Assembly: GCF_001418225.1 (NCBI RefSeq)
Contig: NZ_LIPT01000001.1
Span: 62,001 to 126,000 of the forward strand
Reading direction: 5' to 3'
Origin: Pannonibacter indicus
GTDB taxonomy: Bacteria > Pseudomonadota > Alphaproteobacteria > Rhizobiales > Stappiaceae
DNA: 64,000 nt
The notes beneath the pieces were generated by a model. The model was given only the letters and a program-made list of their open reading frames with translations, did no database searches and had not been told where the DNA came from. Below, piece after piece: positions 17,467 to 25,810 of the stretch; positions within the stretch are counted from its first letter, which is position 1, and each line of letters starts with the position of its first letter. Both the position numbers and the translations under genes were made by a program.

Positions 17467-18246
17467 ATGAAAGCACTCCATATCGCCGCCACGGGCATGA
17501 AGGCGCAGGAACTCAACGTTGAAGTCATTTCGAACAACGTTGCCAACATGCGCACAACCGGCTTCAAGCGCCAGCGGGCCGATTTTCAGGATCTGCTCTA
17601 TCAGAACCTGCGCCGCATGGGCACGGACACATCGAACGCGGGCACCATCGTGCCGACAGGCGTGCAGATCGGTTCGGGTGTGAAGACCGCATCCACCACA
17701 CGCATCATGAGCCAGGGCAATCTGGAACAGACCAACAAGGAAACCGACGTTGCCATCCGCGGTGAAGGTTTCTTCCAGATCCAGATGCCCGATGGCACCA
17801 CGGCCTATTCGCGGGATGGCTCCTTTGAGCGCGATGCCAACGGCACGCTGGTCACCGTCGACGGTTATACCATCGAGCCCGGCATCGTCATCCCGGAAAA
17901 TGGCCGCGACCTGACGATCTCGTCCGACGGCACGGTGCAGGTGACCGTCGATGGTGCCAGCGTCAACCTCGGCCAGATCCAGCTCGCCCGCTTTGTCAAC
18001 AAGGCGGGGCTCGAAGCCATTGGCGACAACCTCTTCCTCCAGACCGATGCCAGCGGCGCCGCACAGGTCGGCATTCCCGGCGAGAACAGCTTCGGCAACT
18101 TGCAGCAGAACTTCCTCGAAATGGCGAATGTCGATGCCGTGACGGAGATTGCGGATCTCATTTCCGCCCAGCGTGCCTACGAGATGAATTCCCGCATCAT
18201 CAAGGCCGCTGACGACATGTACTCGACCACGACCAACCTGCGGTAA
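17467..18246 (+). CDS. flgG: Flagellar distal rod protein FlgG
   Basis: Main subunit of the distal rod. The 259-residue product opens with the canonical MKALHIAATGMKAQELNVEV and SNNVANMRTTGFKRQRADFQ, contains the FlgG loop YQNLRRMGTDTSNAG, and ends with the conserved EIADLISAQRAYEMNSRIIK. Length agrees with the usual 260-262. A strong AGGAGAG sits before the ATG. It is second in flgF-flgG-flgA-flgH. Confidence 0.97.
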   Translation: MKALHIAATGMKAQELNVEVISNNVANMRTTGFKRQRADFQDLLYQNLRRMGTDTSNAGTIVPTGVQIGSGVKTASTTRIMSQGNLEQTNKETDVAIRGEGFFQIQMPDGTTAYSRDGSFERDANGTLVTVDGYTIEPGIVIPENGRDLTISSDGTVQVTVDGASVNLGQIQLARFVNKAGLEAIGDNLFLQTDASGAAQVGIPGENSFGNLQQNFLEMANVDAVTEIADLISAQRAYEMNSRIIKAADDMYSTTTNLR

Positions 18247-18256
18247 AAGGAGGCTG

Positions 18257-19291
18257 GTGATGAGACCCCTGTTCCTTGCGCTTCTTGGAGCCGCCCTCGC
18301 AGGCCTGATGCCCGGCGCCGCAAGTCTTGCGGCAGGCAGCAGCCAGCCGGTCTGGCAGCGCGGCAGCGAAGCTCCCGTTCTGCGGCCGGAGGTCGTAACT
18401 TCTTCGGACATTGTCACCATCGGTGATTTCTATCTCAACGCAGGCGCTGCCGGCTTTGAACCTCTGTTCCGCTCGCCTGATCTGGGCACATCGGGCAATG
18501 TGAGCGCGGCACTTGTTGCCGAGCGCGCCCGTGCGGCAGGCCTCAAGTCTGCAGGCACCGATGGACTTGCAGAAGTCATTGTCCGCCGTGACTCGATTTC
18601 CTTCGATGCACAGCGCCTCTCCGGCATCATCGCCGAGCGGCTTGCACGGCAGGAGGGCCAGATTTCCGCAGATGACCTTGAAATCGTCTTCTCCCGCACA
18701 CCGCAGATCATTCACGCCGATCCGCGCTCTGCCGATCCCCTGCGGATCGAACAGGCCCTCTGGTCACGCGCGGACGGCCGGTTCGACATAGTGATGTCCT
18801 ACGCAAGTGAAAACGGCTACCGCCGTGTCAGCCTCACCGGCGTTGCAAGGGAAATGACGGCCGTCGTCGCACTCGCAAGCCCGCTGGACAAGGGGGCGAT
18901 TGTCCGGGAGCAGGACCTGATAACCATGCGTCTGCCGCGTGAGCGGGTGCAGGGACGGGCCGTGACAGATCCGCAGGAGATCATTGGACTGGCCGCGCGC
19001 ATCCAGCAGCGCCCGGGCCGCCAGCTCAGCAAGGCGGACTTCGAACGCCCGATGCTGATCCAGCGCGGCGACAAGGTCACGCTGATCTATGAAATCTCGG
19101 GAATGAAACTGACTACGCAAGGCCAGGCCGCAACTGCAGGCGCACATGGAGACATGATCGACGTGATCAATCTGCAGTCCCGCCGCACCGTCAGGGGTAC
19201 CGTGAGCGCCCGCGGAGAAGTCCGCCTCGGCGGCACTCCCCGCATACTTGCCGCCAACACCAGCCTGCCTGCCCAGGAGAGCGCACAATGA
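18257..19291 (+). CDS. flgA: P-ring assembly chaperone FlgA
   Basis: Periplasmic chaperone that helps FlgI form the P ring. The 344-residue product has a signal peptide (cleavage near residue 25, SLAAG), an unusually large N-terminal part (about 40-195), and the C-terminal SAF/FlgA domain (about 205-325: ALASPLDKGAIVREQDLITM, then IGLAARIQQRPGRQLSKADF and RGDKVTLIYEISGMKLTTQG). FlgA of enterics is about 220 residues, so this is long, as in some other alphaproteobacteria. It overlaps flgH by four bases. Confidence 0.92.
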   Translation: MMRPLFLALLGAALAGLMPGAASLAAGSSQPVWQRGSEAPVLRPEVVTSSDIVTIGDFYLNAGAAGFEPLFRSPDLGTSGNVSAALVAERARAAGLKSAGTDGLAEVIVRRDSISFDAQRLSGIIAERLARQEGQISADDLEIVFSRTPQIIHADPRSADPLRIEQALWSRADGRFDIVMSYASENGYRRVSLTGVAREMTAVVALASPLDKGAIVREQDLITMRLPRERVQGRAVTDPQEIIGLAARIQQRPGRQLSKADFERPMLIQRGDKVTLIYEISGMKLTTQGQAATAGAHGDMIDVINLQSRRTVRGTVSARGEVRLGGTPRILAANTSLPAQESAQ

Positions 19292-20034
19292 TCCGTCCGA
19301 TTCACAAGGCTGTCGCCCTGACACTTCTGGCTTTGCCGCTCGCCGCATGCGGCTCTGCGGACCGCCTTGCCCAGGTCGGCAAGGCGCCGGCCCTCAATGC
19401 CATTCAGGACCCGACCACCATGCCAGGTTACCGTCCTGTGCAGATGCCAATGCCGACGCCCCAGCCCGCGCATTACAACGCCAACTCACTGTGGAAGTCC
19501 GGAAACCGCGCGTTCTTCGAGGATCAGCGTGCAAAACAAGTCGGCGATCTGCTCACCGTTCTGGTGACGATTTCCGACAAGGCTCAGTTCGACAACGAAA
19601 CCAAGCGCTCCCGCACTGGATCGGATTCCTCCGGCGTGAGCGGGGCTCTCGGTACGGCCATCGAAAAGTTTGTGCTGCCGGGCAATGCCAGCGCTGACGC
19701 TCTTGCAACCGTCAACGCCAATTCCTCCTTCAAGGGATCTGGATCGGTTGACCGCAAGGAAACACTGAAGACATCCGTAGCGGCGGTGGTGACCCAGGTT
19801 CTGCCCAACGGCAATCTGGTGATCGAAGGTCGGCAGGAAGTCCGCGTCAACTTCGAGGTACGCGAGTTGATCGTCGCCGGTGTCGTCCGCCCTCAGGATA
19901 TCAAGTCTGACAATACGATCGTCAGCGAGAAGATCGCAGAGGCCCGTATCGGCTATGGCGGACGCGGCCAGATCACCGACGTCCAGCAGCCGCGCTATGG
20001 CCAGCAGGTGCTGGATATCGTTCTGCCCTTCTGA
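19288..20034 (+). CDS. flgH: Flagellar L-ring lipoprotein FlgH
   Basis: Outer-membrane L-ring subunit. The 248-residue product has a lipoprotein signal peptide with lipobox LAAC (Cys21), the FlgH blocks NSLWKSGNRAFFEDQRAKQV and GDLLTVLVTISDKAQFDNET, and a C-terminal LIVAGVVRPQDIKSDNTIVS with a final QQVLDIVLPF. It overlaps flgA (ATGA) and ends the flgF-flgG-flgA-flgH operon; a strong terminator follows at 20181. Confidence 0.96.
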   Translation: MIRPIHKAVALTLLALPLAACGSADRLAQVGKAPALNAIQDPTTMPGYRPVQMPMPTPQPAHYNANSLWKSGNRAFFEDQRAKQVGDLLTVLVTISDKAQFDNETKRSRTGSDSSGVSGALGTAIEKFVLPGNASADALATVNANSSFKGSGSVDRKETLKTSVAAVVTQVLPNGNLVIEGRQEVRVNFEVRELIVAGVVRPQDIKSDNTIVSEKIAEARIGYGGRGQITDVQQPRYGQQVLDIVLPF

Positions 20035-20180
20035 TCCAGCCTGACAGAGGCTGACCGGCTGCACTCCCCAGCCGCCTGTCAGTCCGATCCCTCCGAGCCC
20101 TTTGCCGGGCAAAACCTTATGCATCCCGAATTGATCCCCCTGCCAGTCCGGTGTTCCGGACGCCGGACTGGCTGAATGAC

Positions 20181-20220
20181 GGGCACGGCGTCTCGCTCCC
20201 CGAGCGCCGTGCCCGTTTTT
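20181..20220 (+). terminator. Rho-independent terminator of the flgFGAH operon
   Basis: GGGCACGGCG (20181-20190) pairs with CGCCGTGCCC (20205-20214) and is followed by GTTTTT. It lies about 150 bases after the flgH stop. Apart from this and the dksA terminator, I see nothing in the 315-base gap 20035-20349. Confidence 0.85.
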
Positions 20221-20290
20221 CCTCAGCCCCCTGCCTCCCCATAAAGACAGGGCTGATCGCAAGCCGGCCGAAAACAGGCAGCCCGGACAA

Positions 20291-20326
20291 ACAAAAGCCC
20301 CCGGCAGCACGGCTGACGGGGGCTGA
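20291..20326 (-). terminator. Rho-independent terminator of dksA
   Basis: Read on the minus strand, AGCCCCCG pairs with CGGGGGCT and is followed by TTTTGTTTGT. It starts about 25 bases after the dksA stop codon, back to back with the flgH terminator. Confidence 0.85.
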
Positions 20327-20349
20327 AATTTTACCGAGGAGCCGGGATC

Positions 20350-20766
20350 TCAGTCGTCCCTGTACACCTTTTCGCGGCGCTCATGCGCTTCCTGAGCCTC
20401 GATGGACAGGGTCGCAATCGGGCGGGCCTCCAGGCGCTTGACGGAGATCGGTTCACCGGTCTCTTCGCAATAGCCGTAACTGCCGTCTTCAATCCGCTCC
20501 AGCGCCGCATCAATCTTTGAGATCAGCTTGCGCTGCCGGTCACGTGCACGCAGTTCAATGGAACGGTCCGTTTCCGACGAGGCTCTGTCAGCGAAGTCAG
20601 GGTGATTGGTGCTTTCTTCCTGCAGGTTCGCCAGCGTCTCGCGGCTTTCACGCAGGATGTCCTCTTTCCAGGCGAGCAGCTTGTTGCGGAAGTACTCGCG
20701 CTGCCGTTCATTCATGAACGGCTCGTCCTCGGAAGGTCGATAGTCAGACTCAAGTTCAACCGTCAT
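20350..20766 (-). CDS. dksA: DksA-type RNA polymerase regulator with degenerate zinc finger
   Basis: Binds the secondary channel of RNA polymerase and acts with ppGpp in the stringent response. The 138-residue product has the long coiled coil (about residues 20-85), with the tip region FADRASSETDRSIELR, and the C-terminal region GSYGYCEETGEPISVKRLEA. Only one of the four zinc-binding cysteines remains (in YGYCEET); the others are Thr, Ser and Ala. Single-cysteine DksA proteins are known in alphaproteobacteria such as Rhodobacter, so loss of zinc does not imply loss of function. It is a single gene between flgH and fliX. Confidence 0.92.
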   Translation of the reverse strand: MTVELESDYRPSEDEPFMNERQREYFRNKLLAWKEDILRESRETLANLQEESTNHPDFADRASSETDRSIELRARDRQRKLISKIDAALERIEDGSYGYCEETGEPISVKRLEARPIATLSIEAQEAHERREKVYRDD

Positions 20767-20926
20767 CGGAAACTCCGGTTACCGTTAGGACGGGGGGAAT
20801 ATATAGTCACTGGAGGTCAGCGACAACGGGCAAACTCGAAAAAAATGTTGAACTTTATTCCTTTCATTTCAATTGGTTATCCATTGCGCCCGAAGTTTGC
20901 GCAGCCGCGCAGCCAGCCAGCATGCA

Positions 20927-21343
20927 TCAACTTGTAAACCGGCCCTGCTTAGCCAGCTCAACCTTCACGCGCAATTCGATCTCGTCGATGACCGATTCCA
21001 GCCCCGGATCGCTGCTGACGGGGCGGTCCGCCAGAGCGCTCATCATTTCCTCCAGCCGGATGGGTTCAATCACCCCGGCCAGAAGGTCTGCCTTCAGCGC
21101 ATCCAGTAAATCCAGCATGGAATGCCCGCGCGCAGTGGCAGCATCGCGGTCATCCGGCTGGACCTGCATCTCCTGCAGGGAAAGCAGGGCGTCGATGCTC
21201 GAGAGTGACGACGAGGAGGACGTCGACACGGCAGCATGTGCCTCGCCATCGCCCCCGATCAGGAAACTACCGCCGCCACCGGCTTTTTTCTTGCTGCCCT
21301 TGCCCTGAACAGAGGAAACGGGCGTGTTGTTGGTGATGCGCAT
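20927..21343 (-). CDS. fliX: Flagellar assembly regulator FliX
   Basis: In Caulobacter, FliX couples completion of early flagellar structures to the sigma54 activator FlbD. The 138-residue product begins MRITNNTPVSSVQGKGSKKK, has a Gly/Ser-rich linker, a helix LSSIDALLSLQEMQV (about 47-61), and the helical FliX core (about 70-137) with RGHSMLDLLDALKADLLAGV and ELRVKVELAK. It is divergent from flgI, as in Caulobacter. The presence of sigma54 elements before flgF, flgI and flgE fits the FliX/FlbD scheme; flbD itself is not in the window. Confidence 0.88.
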   Translation of the reverse strand: MRITNNTPVSSVQGKGSKKKAGGGGSFLIGGDGEAHAAVSTSSSSSLSSIDALLSLQEMQVQPDDRDAATARGHSMLDLLDALKADLLAGVIEPIRLEEMMSALADRPVSSDPGLESVIDEIELRVKVELAKQGRFTS

Positions 21344-21597
21344 TGTGGCCTCGCTTCCCGTGTCTCATGAGCCGGTCCTGCACCGGCCGGTCCTGCACCG
21401 TAACAGCCTGTCTGACCCTACGGGGCTCCCGGTCAGACTCTTCCATCCCCGAAGGTAGGGAAATCCGGTCCTCCCGGCAAGAATTGCCCGGCAGAGTCCC
21501 GGCAGAATATGATCAAAACACCGGGAACACGGCAAAGTCCGGGATTTATATATTTATTTTCAATATCTTATATCAAAGCTAGGAAGCGTGGATAATC

Positions 21598-21613
21598 TGG
21601 CATGGACTTCGCA
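21598..21613 (+). promoter_or_regulatory. Sigma54-type promoter of flgI
   Basis: TGGCATGGACTTCGCA has the invariant GG (-24) and GC (-12) at the right distance and deviates from TGGCACG-N4-TTGCW at two positions. The predicted start is near 21624, ten bases before the ATG at 21634 and 28 before the ATG at 21652, which slightly favours the second start codon for FlgI. Confidence 0.62.
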
Positions 21614-21633
21614 TAGGCAGGTGCAAACCACTC

Positions 21634-22776
21634 ATGCGCCGGGTCCCTCCCATGCCATTTGCACGTCTGTACCGTTCCAGTCTCCTCTTCGCTGCCATGG
21701 CTGTCCTCCTGACGGCTCTTGCGCCTGCGGCGGTAGCCGCCTCGCGGATCAAGGATATCTCGGACTTCGAGGGCATCCGCGAGAACCAGCTGATCGGATA
21801 TGGCCTTGTCGTCGGCCTGAAAGGCACAGGCGACGGCCTGCGCAATTCGCCCTTCACCCGGCAAAGTCTGCAGGCCATGCTGGAGCGCTTGGGCGTCAAC
21901 ACGACAGCCGCGGACCTCAACACCAACAATGTGGCGGCAGTCATGGTGACGGCCAACCTGCCTCCCTTCGCCACACAGGGCACGCGCATCGATGTCTCCG
22001 TCAGCGCTCTGGGCAATGCGGAAAGCCTTCAGGGCGGGACGCTGCTGGTCACGCCGCTGATGGGCGCAGATGGCGAGACCTATGCCATTGCACAGGGCGC
22101 AGTAGCCATCTCCGGATTTGCAGCACAAGGCGATGCAGCCTCGGTGATACGCGGCGTGCCGACCTCCGGCCGCATTGCAAATGGTGCTCTGGTCGAGCGG
22201 GAAGTCGGCTTCAAGCTGGCCAGCATGACCACCGTGCGCATCGCCTTGCGCAACCCGGATCTGACCACCTCGCGCCGCGTTGCCCTCGCCATCAATGAAC
22301 TGATCGGCTTCCCCACCGCCGAGCCTCTGGATCCCGGCACAGTGCAGCTCACCGTGCCGCGTGATTACAACGGCAATGTGGTGGACCTGCTCACCGACAT
22401 CGAGCAGCTGATCATCGAACCGGATCAGCCGGCCCGCGTCGTGATCGATGAAAGCGCCGGCATCATCGTGATGGGCCAGAACGTGAGGGTCTCGACCGTG
22501 GCGGTCGCCCAGGGGAACCTCACTGTCACCATCGCGGAAAATCCGCAGGTGAACCAGCCCCTCCCGTTTGCAAACGGTCAGACGGCAGTCACCCCGCAGA
22601 CCGATGTGACGGTCAGTGAAAGCGGAAACAAGCTGGCGATCGTCAGCGAGAGCGTAACCCTGCAGCAGCTGGTTGACGGGCTGAACACGCTCGGCATCGG
22701 CCCGCGCGACATGATTTCCATCCTTCAGGCCATCAAGGCAGCAGGTGCGCTGCAGGCCGAAATCGAGGTCCTTTAA
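21634..22776 (+). CDS. flgI: Flagellar P-ring protein FlgI
   Basis: Periplasmic P-ring subunit around the rod in the peptidoglycan layer. The 380-residue product has a signal peptide ending AAVAAS (about residues 30-35), then the FlgI opening SRIKDISDFEGIRENQLIGY and GLVVGLKGTGDGLRNSPFTR, SLQAMLERLGVN, and the C-terminal TLQQLVDGLNTLGIGPRDMI. Length is normal. The start may instead be the ATG at 21652 (374 residues), which suits the sigma54 leader better. flgJ follows after three bases. Confidence 0.96.
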   Translation: MRRVPPMPFARLYRSSLLFAAMAVLLTALAPAAVAASRIKDISDFEGIRENQLIGYGLVVGLKGTGDGLRNSPFTRQSLQAMLERLGVNTTAADLNTNNVAAVMVTANLPPFATQGTRIDVSVSALGNAESLQGGTLLVTPLMGADGETYAIAQGAVAISGFAAQGDAASVIRGVPTSGRIANGALVEREVGFKLASMTTVRIALRNPDLTTSRRVALAINELIGFPTAEPLDPGTVQLTVPRDYNGNVVDLLTDIEQLIIEPDQPARVVIDESAGIIVMGQNVRVSTVAVAQGNLTVTIAENPQVNQPLPFANGQTAVTPQTDVTVSESGNKLAIVSESVTLQQLVDGLNTLGIGPRDMISILQAIKAAGALQAEIEVL

Positions 22777-22779
22777 GCC

Positions 22780-23088
22780 ATGACGCCGTCAGATCTCACC
22801 CTCACCAGCGCCGCTGCCCTGCCCCGTCTGGGAGGCGGCCGCATCATCGCTCCCGACTCAATCCGCAAGCAGGCCGAGAACTTCGAGGCCGTTTTCCTCA
22901 ACACCATGATGCAGTCGATGTTCACCGGCCTTGAGGAAGGCGGAGCCTGGGGCGGCGGACAGGGCTCCGACACCTGGCAGAAAATGCTGATCGACGAAAT
23001 GTCCAAAACCATCGCTTCGGCCGGAGGAATCGGCCTGGCCAACACAATCGAGCGCGAATTGCTCGCCCTTCAGGAGGCAAACCAGTGA
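22780..23088 (+). CDS. flgJ: Rod-binding protein, FlgJ N-terminal type
   Basis: Scaffold that helps rod polymerisation. The 102-residue product has only the FlgJ rod-binding domain, with the block RKQAENFEAVFLNTMMQSMF (about residues 27-46) and MLIDEMSKTIASAGGIGLA; the muramidase domain of enteric FlgJ is missing. This short form is usual in alphaproteobacteria (CagA of Caulobacter). It starts three bases after flgI and overlaps the next gene by four bases. Confidence 0.9.
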   Translation: MTPSDLTLTSAAALPRLGGGRIIAPDSIRKQAENFEAVFLNTMMQSMFTGLEEGGAWGGGQGSDTWQKMLIDEMSKTIASAGGIGLANTIERELLALQEANQ

Positions 23089-23576
23089 ACGCCCACACCC
23101 CGGAAACAGCCGCCCTGCCCTTTTCCACCGCAAGGCCAACCAGCAGATCCGAGGCAGAGAGCTTTTGCCTTGCCGTCTGCCACACCATGGAAAAGCTTCT
23201 CGAACTGATCGAGAAGGAAACAGATATGGTGCGGGAAGGCCAGTTGCGTGCTGCAGGCGAGCTGCAGCCGGAAAAGGCCGTGCTGGTACACCACTACACC
23301 CAAGGCGTTCTCTTCGCCAAGGAGCACTCTGTGGCTCTGGGCAATCTGGCTCCGGCTGCGGTACAATCCTTGCGGCGGCAGCATGCGGAATTCCAACCTG
23401 TCCTGCGCATCAATCTGGCGGTTCTGTCTACGGCGCGGGAAGTGGCATCGACCGTGGTGACGACGGTCGCACAGGCCGTTGGCGCCCGGCAGAGGACCAC
23501 GACCTACGGCCCGGGCGGCGCTTCACCGCAGGCGCCCCGGATCGCGGAAGGGATCGCTATCAACAGGTCGCTTTGA
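23085..23576 (+). CDS. FlgN/FlbY-like flagellar chaperone
   Basis: A 163-residue mostly helical protein. Long helices about residues 22-60 (EAESFCLAVCHTMEKLLELI, then EKETDMVREGQL) and about 60-130 resemble the FlgN family of export chaperones for FlgK and FlgL. The position flgI-flgJ-this gene equals flgI-cagA-flbY in Caulobacter. It overlaps flgJ by four bases. The assignment rests mainly on position and helix pattern, since FlgN sequences vary strongly. Confidence 0.72.
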   Translation: MNAHTPETAALPFSTARPTSRSEAESFCLAVCHTMEKLLELIEKETDMVREGQLRAAGELQPEKAVLVHHYTQGVLFAKEHSVALGNLAPAAVQSLRRQHAEFQPVLRINLAVLSTAREVASTVVTTVAQAVGARQRTTTYGPGGASPQAPRIAEGIAINRSL

Positions 23577-23706
23577 CGCAGAGACGCGAATCACTTGCCA
23601 GCACCCGCGAAAAGTCTAACCTTTCCGTTAACGGAGGATTCATATCCCCGTTGTATTTTGCGGGTGATACCATCGGGTCAAGGAGTGTTACCCGAAGGAG
23701 GCAGGC

Positions 23707-24099
23707 ATGGATACAGGAGCAATCCGGCCGTCACTGACCGCCTATGCGGCAGTAACCCCGGCTACGCGGGCTCCGGAACAGAACGAGCCCGCAGCTAAAA
23801 CTGAATTGCCGGGTTCCCAGACGGTGAGACCGTCAGGGAACTCTGAAAGACAGCGCCAGCTCGCTGAGAACGGCAATCAGCAGAGCGTACCAACGCCACT
23901 TGTCTCGCGAGAGATCGTGCGCAAGAATACACTCGATCCGGAAAGCCAGTCATTCATCTATGTCGCCATGGACCGGGAAACCGGCGAGGTGGTACAGCAG
24001 ATCCCGAGCGAAACATTGCGCAAACTGCGGGCCTACGCCAAGGCAGGCGATGAGCCGGCAGATCCCCAGTCCTCCTCCACAGTTCAGCGCACCGCCTGA
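23707..24099 (+). CDS. flaG: FlaG-type flagellar protein
   Basis: A 130-residue protein with a Pro/Gln-rich first half and a C-terminal FlaG domain (about residues 80-112): ESQSFIYVAMDRETGEVVQQ followed by IPSETLRKLRAYAK. FlaG proteins influence filament length in other bacteria; the mechanism is unclear. A strong GAAGGAGG precedes the ATG. It stands alone between the flgI operon and the flagellin genes, with its own terminator at 24126. Confidence 0.8.
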   Translation: MDTGAIRPSLTAYAAVTPATRAPEQNEPAAKTELPGSQTVRPSGNSERQRQLAENGNQQSVPTPLVSREIVRKNTLDPESQSFIYVAMDRETGEVVQQIPSETLRKLRAYAKAGDEPADPQSSSTVQRTA

Positions 24100-24125
24100 A
24101 AAAGCAGGATCCGGCGCACCAGTGC

Positions 24126-24156
24126 AGCCCCATGACCTAGGTCATGGGGCTTTTTC
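24126..24156 (+). terminator. Rho-independent terminator after flaG
   Basis: GCCCCATGACCT and AGGTCATGGGGC form an uninterrupted 12-base inverted repeat followed by TTTTTCC. It closes the flaG unit 26 bases after the stop codon. The rest of the 322-base gap up to the first flagellin holds the CtrA-type site at 24261 and A/T-rich leader sequence; no other gene is visible. Confidence 0.85.
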
Positions 24157-24260
24157 CTTTTGCCCGCCAGCAAGAACGTGCAGCCGGGCCACCTCCCGCC
24201 CTCACCCGCAATATCTGCCCAAGCCCCACGCCAGGCACATCGCAAACCTTTGATCTGGAA

Positions 24261-24276
24261 TTAAAATCGAATTAAC
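24261..24276 (+). promoter_or_regulatory. CtrA-type site upstream of flagellin 1
   Basis: The sequence is TTAA-AATCGAA-TTAAC, a perfect TTAA-N7-TTAAC match, 146 bases before the flagellin 1 start. More TTAA elements follow at 24300, 24306 and 24329 without the 11-base phase. No sigma54 element is visible before this or the other two flagellin genes. Confidence 0.65.
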
Positions 24277-24421
24277 CATAAAGTACAGTTCATCATACGT
24301 TAAGGTTAAAATCCGATAACCATATAACTTAACTTGTCATTACGCTTTAGAGCTGACTTTGTTGCTTGCGGGATCCAGAACGGATCCATGTATTGTGTTT
24401 TCCCAGGAAGGAAAAACCGTA

Positions 24422-25585
24422 ATGTCCAGCAACGTTAGTCTGTCCAGCGCCGTTCGCGCTAACCTCAACGCCCTTCAGTCTACAGCTCAGATGATGAGCT
24501 CGGTTCAGGAGAAGCTCTCCACTGGCAAGAAGGTCAACTCGGCTCTCGACAATCCGAATTCGTTCTTCACCGCCAAGGGCCTTGAGAACCGCGCAAGCGA
24601 TCTGGGCGCCCTGCTCGATGACATGGGCCAGTCGGTCCAGACCCTGAAGGCAGCCGACAAGGGCATCACCTCGATCTCCGGCCTCGTCGATGCCGCCAAG
24701 GCCAAGGTGAACCAGGCCGCACAGACCACCAATCAGGTCGAGCGCACCAAATACGTCAAGGAGTACAATGAACTCCTGACGCAGATCCAGGACATCGCCA
24801 AGGACTCCGGCTACAAGGGCAAGAACCTGCTCGGCGGCCAGGGTAACGACCTGAAGGTGACCTTCAACGAGAACGGCAAGTCTTCCCTGTCGATCTCGGC
24901 AGTTGATTATACGGATGTCTCCAGCTCGACCGGCCTCAACCTGTCGCGCCTCGCCACCGGTACCAGCGGCACGGCAACGATTACCCTGACCAACGGCACG
25001 GCTTCGGCAGCCCTGACCGCAGGCAGCCTGCTTTCCGCAGACGACGAGTTCAATGTCGGCGACGTCATTACCCTGACCGACACCAATGGCTCCGAACTCG
25101 GCAAGCTGGAAATCAAGGCCAATACAACAGTCGGAGACCTGCAGAAATTCCTCGGGGATGTCGACGGCGTGTCAACGAATCTCACCGGCGACACACTGAC
25201 AGTCACCTCCGACTTCAAGCTGAACCTGTCGTCCAGCAGTGATGCTTCCGGCTCCTTCGCCGACCGCTCGACAAACAACTCGGCAGAGTCAGGCTTTGCC
25301 TCGGACAGCGGCATTGACGACGTTCTGAACTCTCTGAAGAAGGCGCAGGACACGCTGCGGTCGCAGGCATCGACCTTCGGTACCAACCTGTCGATCGTGC
25401 AGAACCGCCAGGACTTCACCAAGTCCATGATCAACACTCTGCAGGAAGGCGCCGGCAAGCTGACCCTGGCCGACACCAACCAGGAAGGTGCCAACCTTCT
25501 GGCCCTGCAGACCCAGCAGTCCCTCGCCTCCACTGCCCTCTCGCTGGCAGCACAGGCGGACCAGAACGTGCTGCGTCTGTTCTAA
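24422..25585 (+). CDS. Flagellin 1 (one central repeat module)
   Basis: Filament subunit of 387 residues. The N-terminal D0/D1 helices (residues 1-150) contain the block TGKKVNSALDNPNSFFTAKG, and the C-terminal D1/D0 helices contain RQDFTKSMINTLQEGAGKLT and end in AAQADQNVLRLF. The middle carries one module of about 70 residues (about 203-272: EFNVGDVITLTDTNGSELGK, then NTTVGDLQKFLGDVDGV) resembling DUF1522-type domains of other alphaproteobacterial flagellins. The frame is open to 24359, but the ATG at 24422 follows AGGAAGG and matches the paralogues. First of three tandem flagellin genes. Confidence 0.95.
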   Translation: MSSNVSLSSAVRANLNALQSTAQMMSSVQEKLSTGKKVNSALDNPNSFFTAKGLENRASDLGALLDDMGQSVQTLKAADKGITSISGLVDAAKAKVNQAAQTTNQVERTKYVKEYNELLTQIQDIAKDSGYKGKNLLGGQGNDLKVTFNENGKSSLSISAVDYTDVSSSTGLNLSRLATGTSGTATITLTNGTASAALTAGSLLSADDEFNVGDVITLTDTNGSELGKLEIKANTTVGDLQKFLGDVDGVSTNLTGDTLTVTSDFKLNLSSSSDASGSFADRSTNNSAESGFASDSGIDDVLNSLKKAQDTLRSQASTFGTNLSIVQNRQDFTKSMINTLQEGAGKLTLADTNQEGANLLALQTQQSLASTALSLAAQADQNVLRLF

Positions 25586-25609
25586 GTCAAGAATACCCCC
25601 GCGAAACAA

Positions 25610-25640
25610 GGCGGCAGGCTCAGGCCTGCCGCCTTTTTTT
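25610..25640 (+). terminator. Rho-independent terminator of flagellin 1
   Basis: GGCGGCAGGC (25610-25619) pairs with GCCTGCCGCC (25624-25633), followed by seven T. Its core GGCAGGCTCAGGCCTGCC is nearly the same as the palindrome in the tandem repeat at 44605-44734. Confidence 0.9.
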
Positions 25641-25810
25641 ACGCTTTCAACTGTGAAGCCTGCGCCCTGCCGGAGCACTCGCACAGGCAAGAAACCATTA
25701 ACCTTAAAATGCCGCCGAGTTAACCAAGAATTAGGGTTACCAAATCATGATCAGGCTATCCCGCTCAGGAAGAGCGGTAAAAATGCTGGACCCAGGAAAG
25801 GGACACATAG

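Noticed and set aside
24270-24400. Sigma54 promoter before flagellin 1
   Set aside because: No GG-N10-GC pair with the needed flanks is present in the leader.
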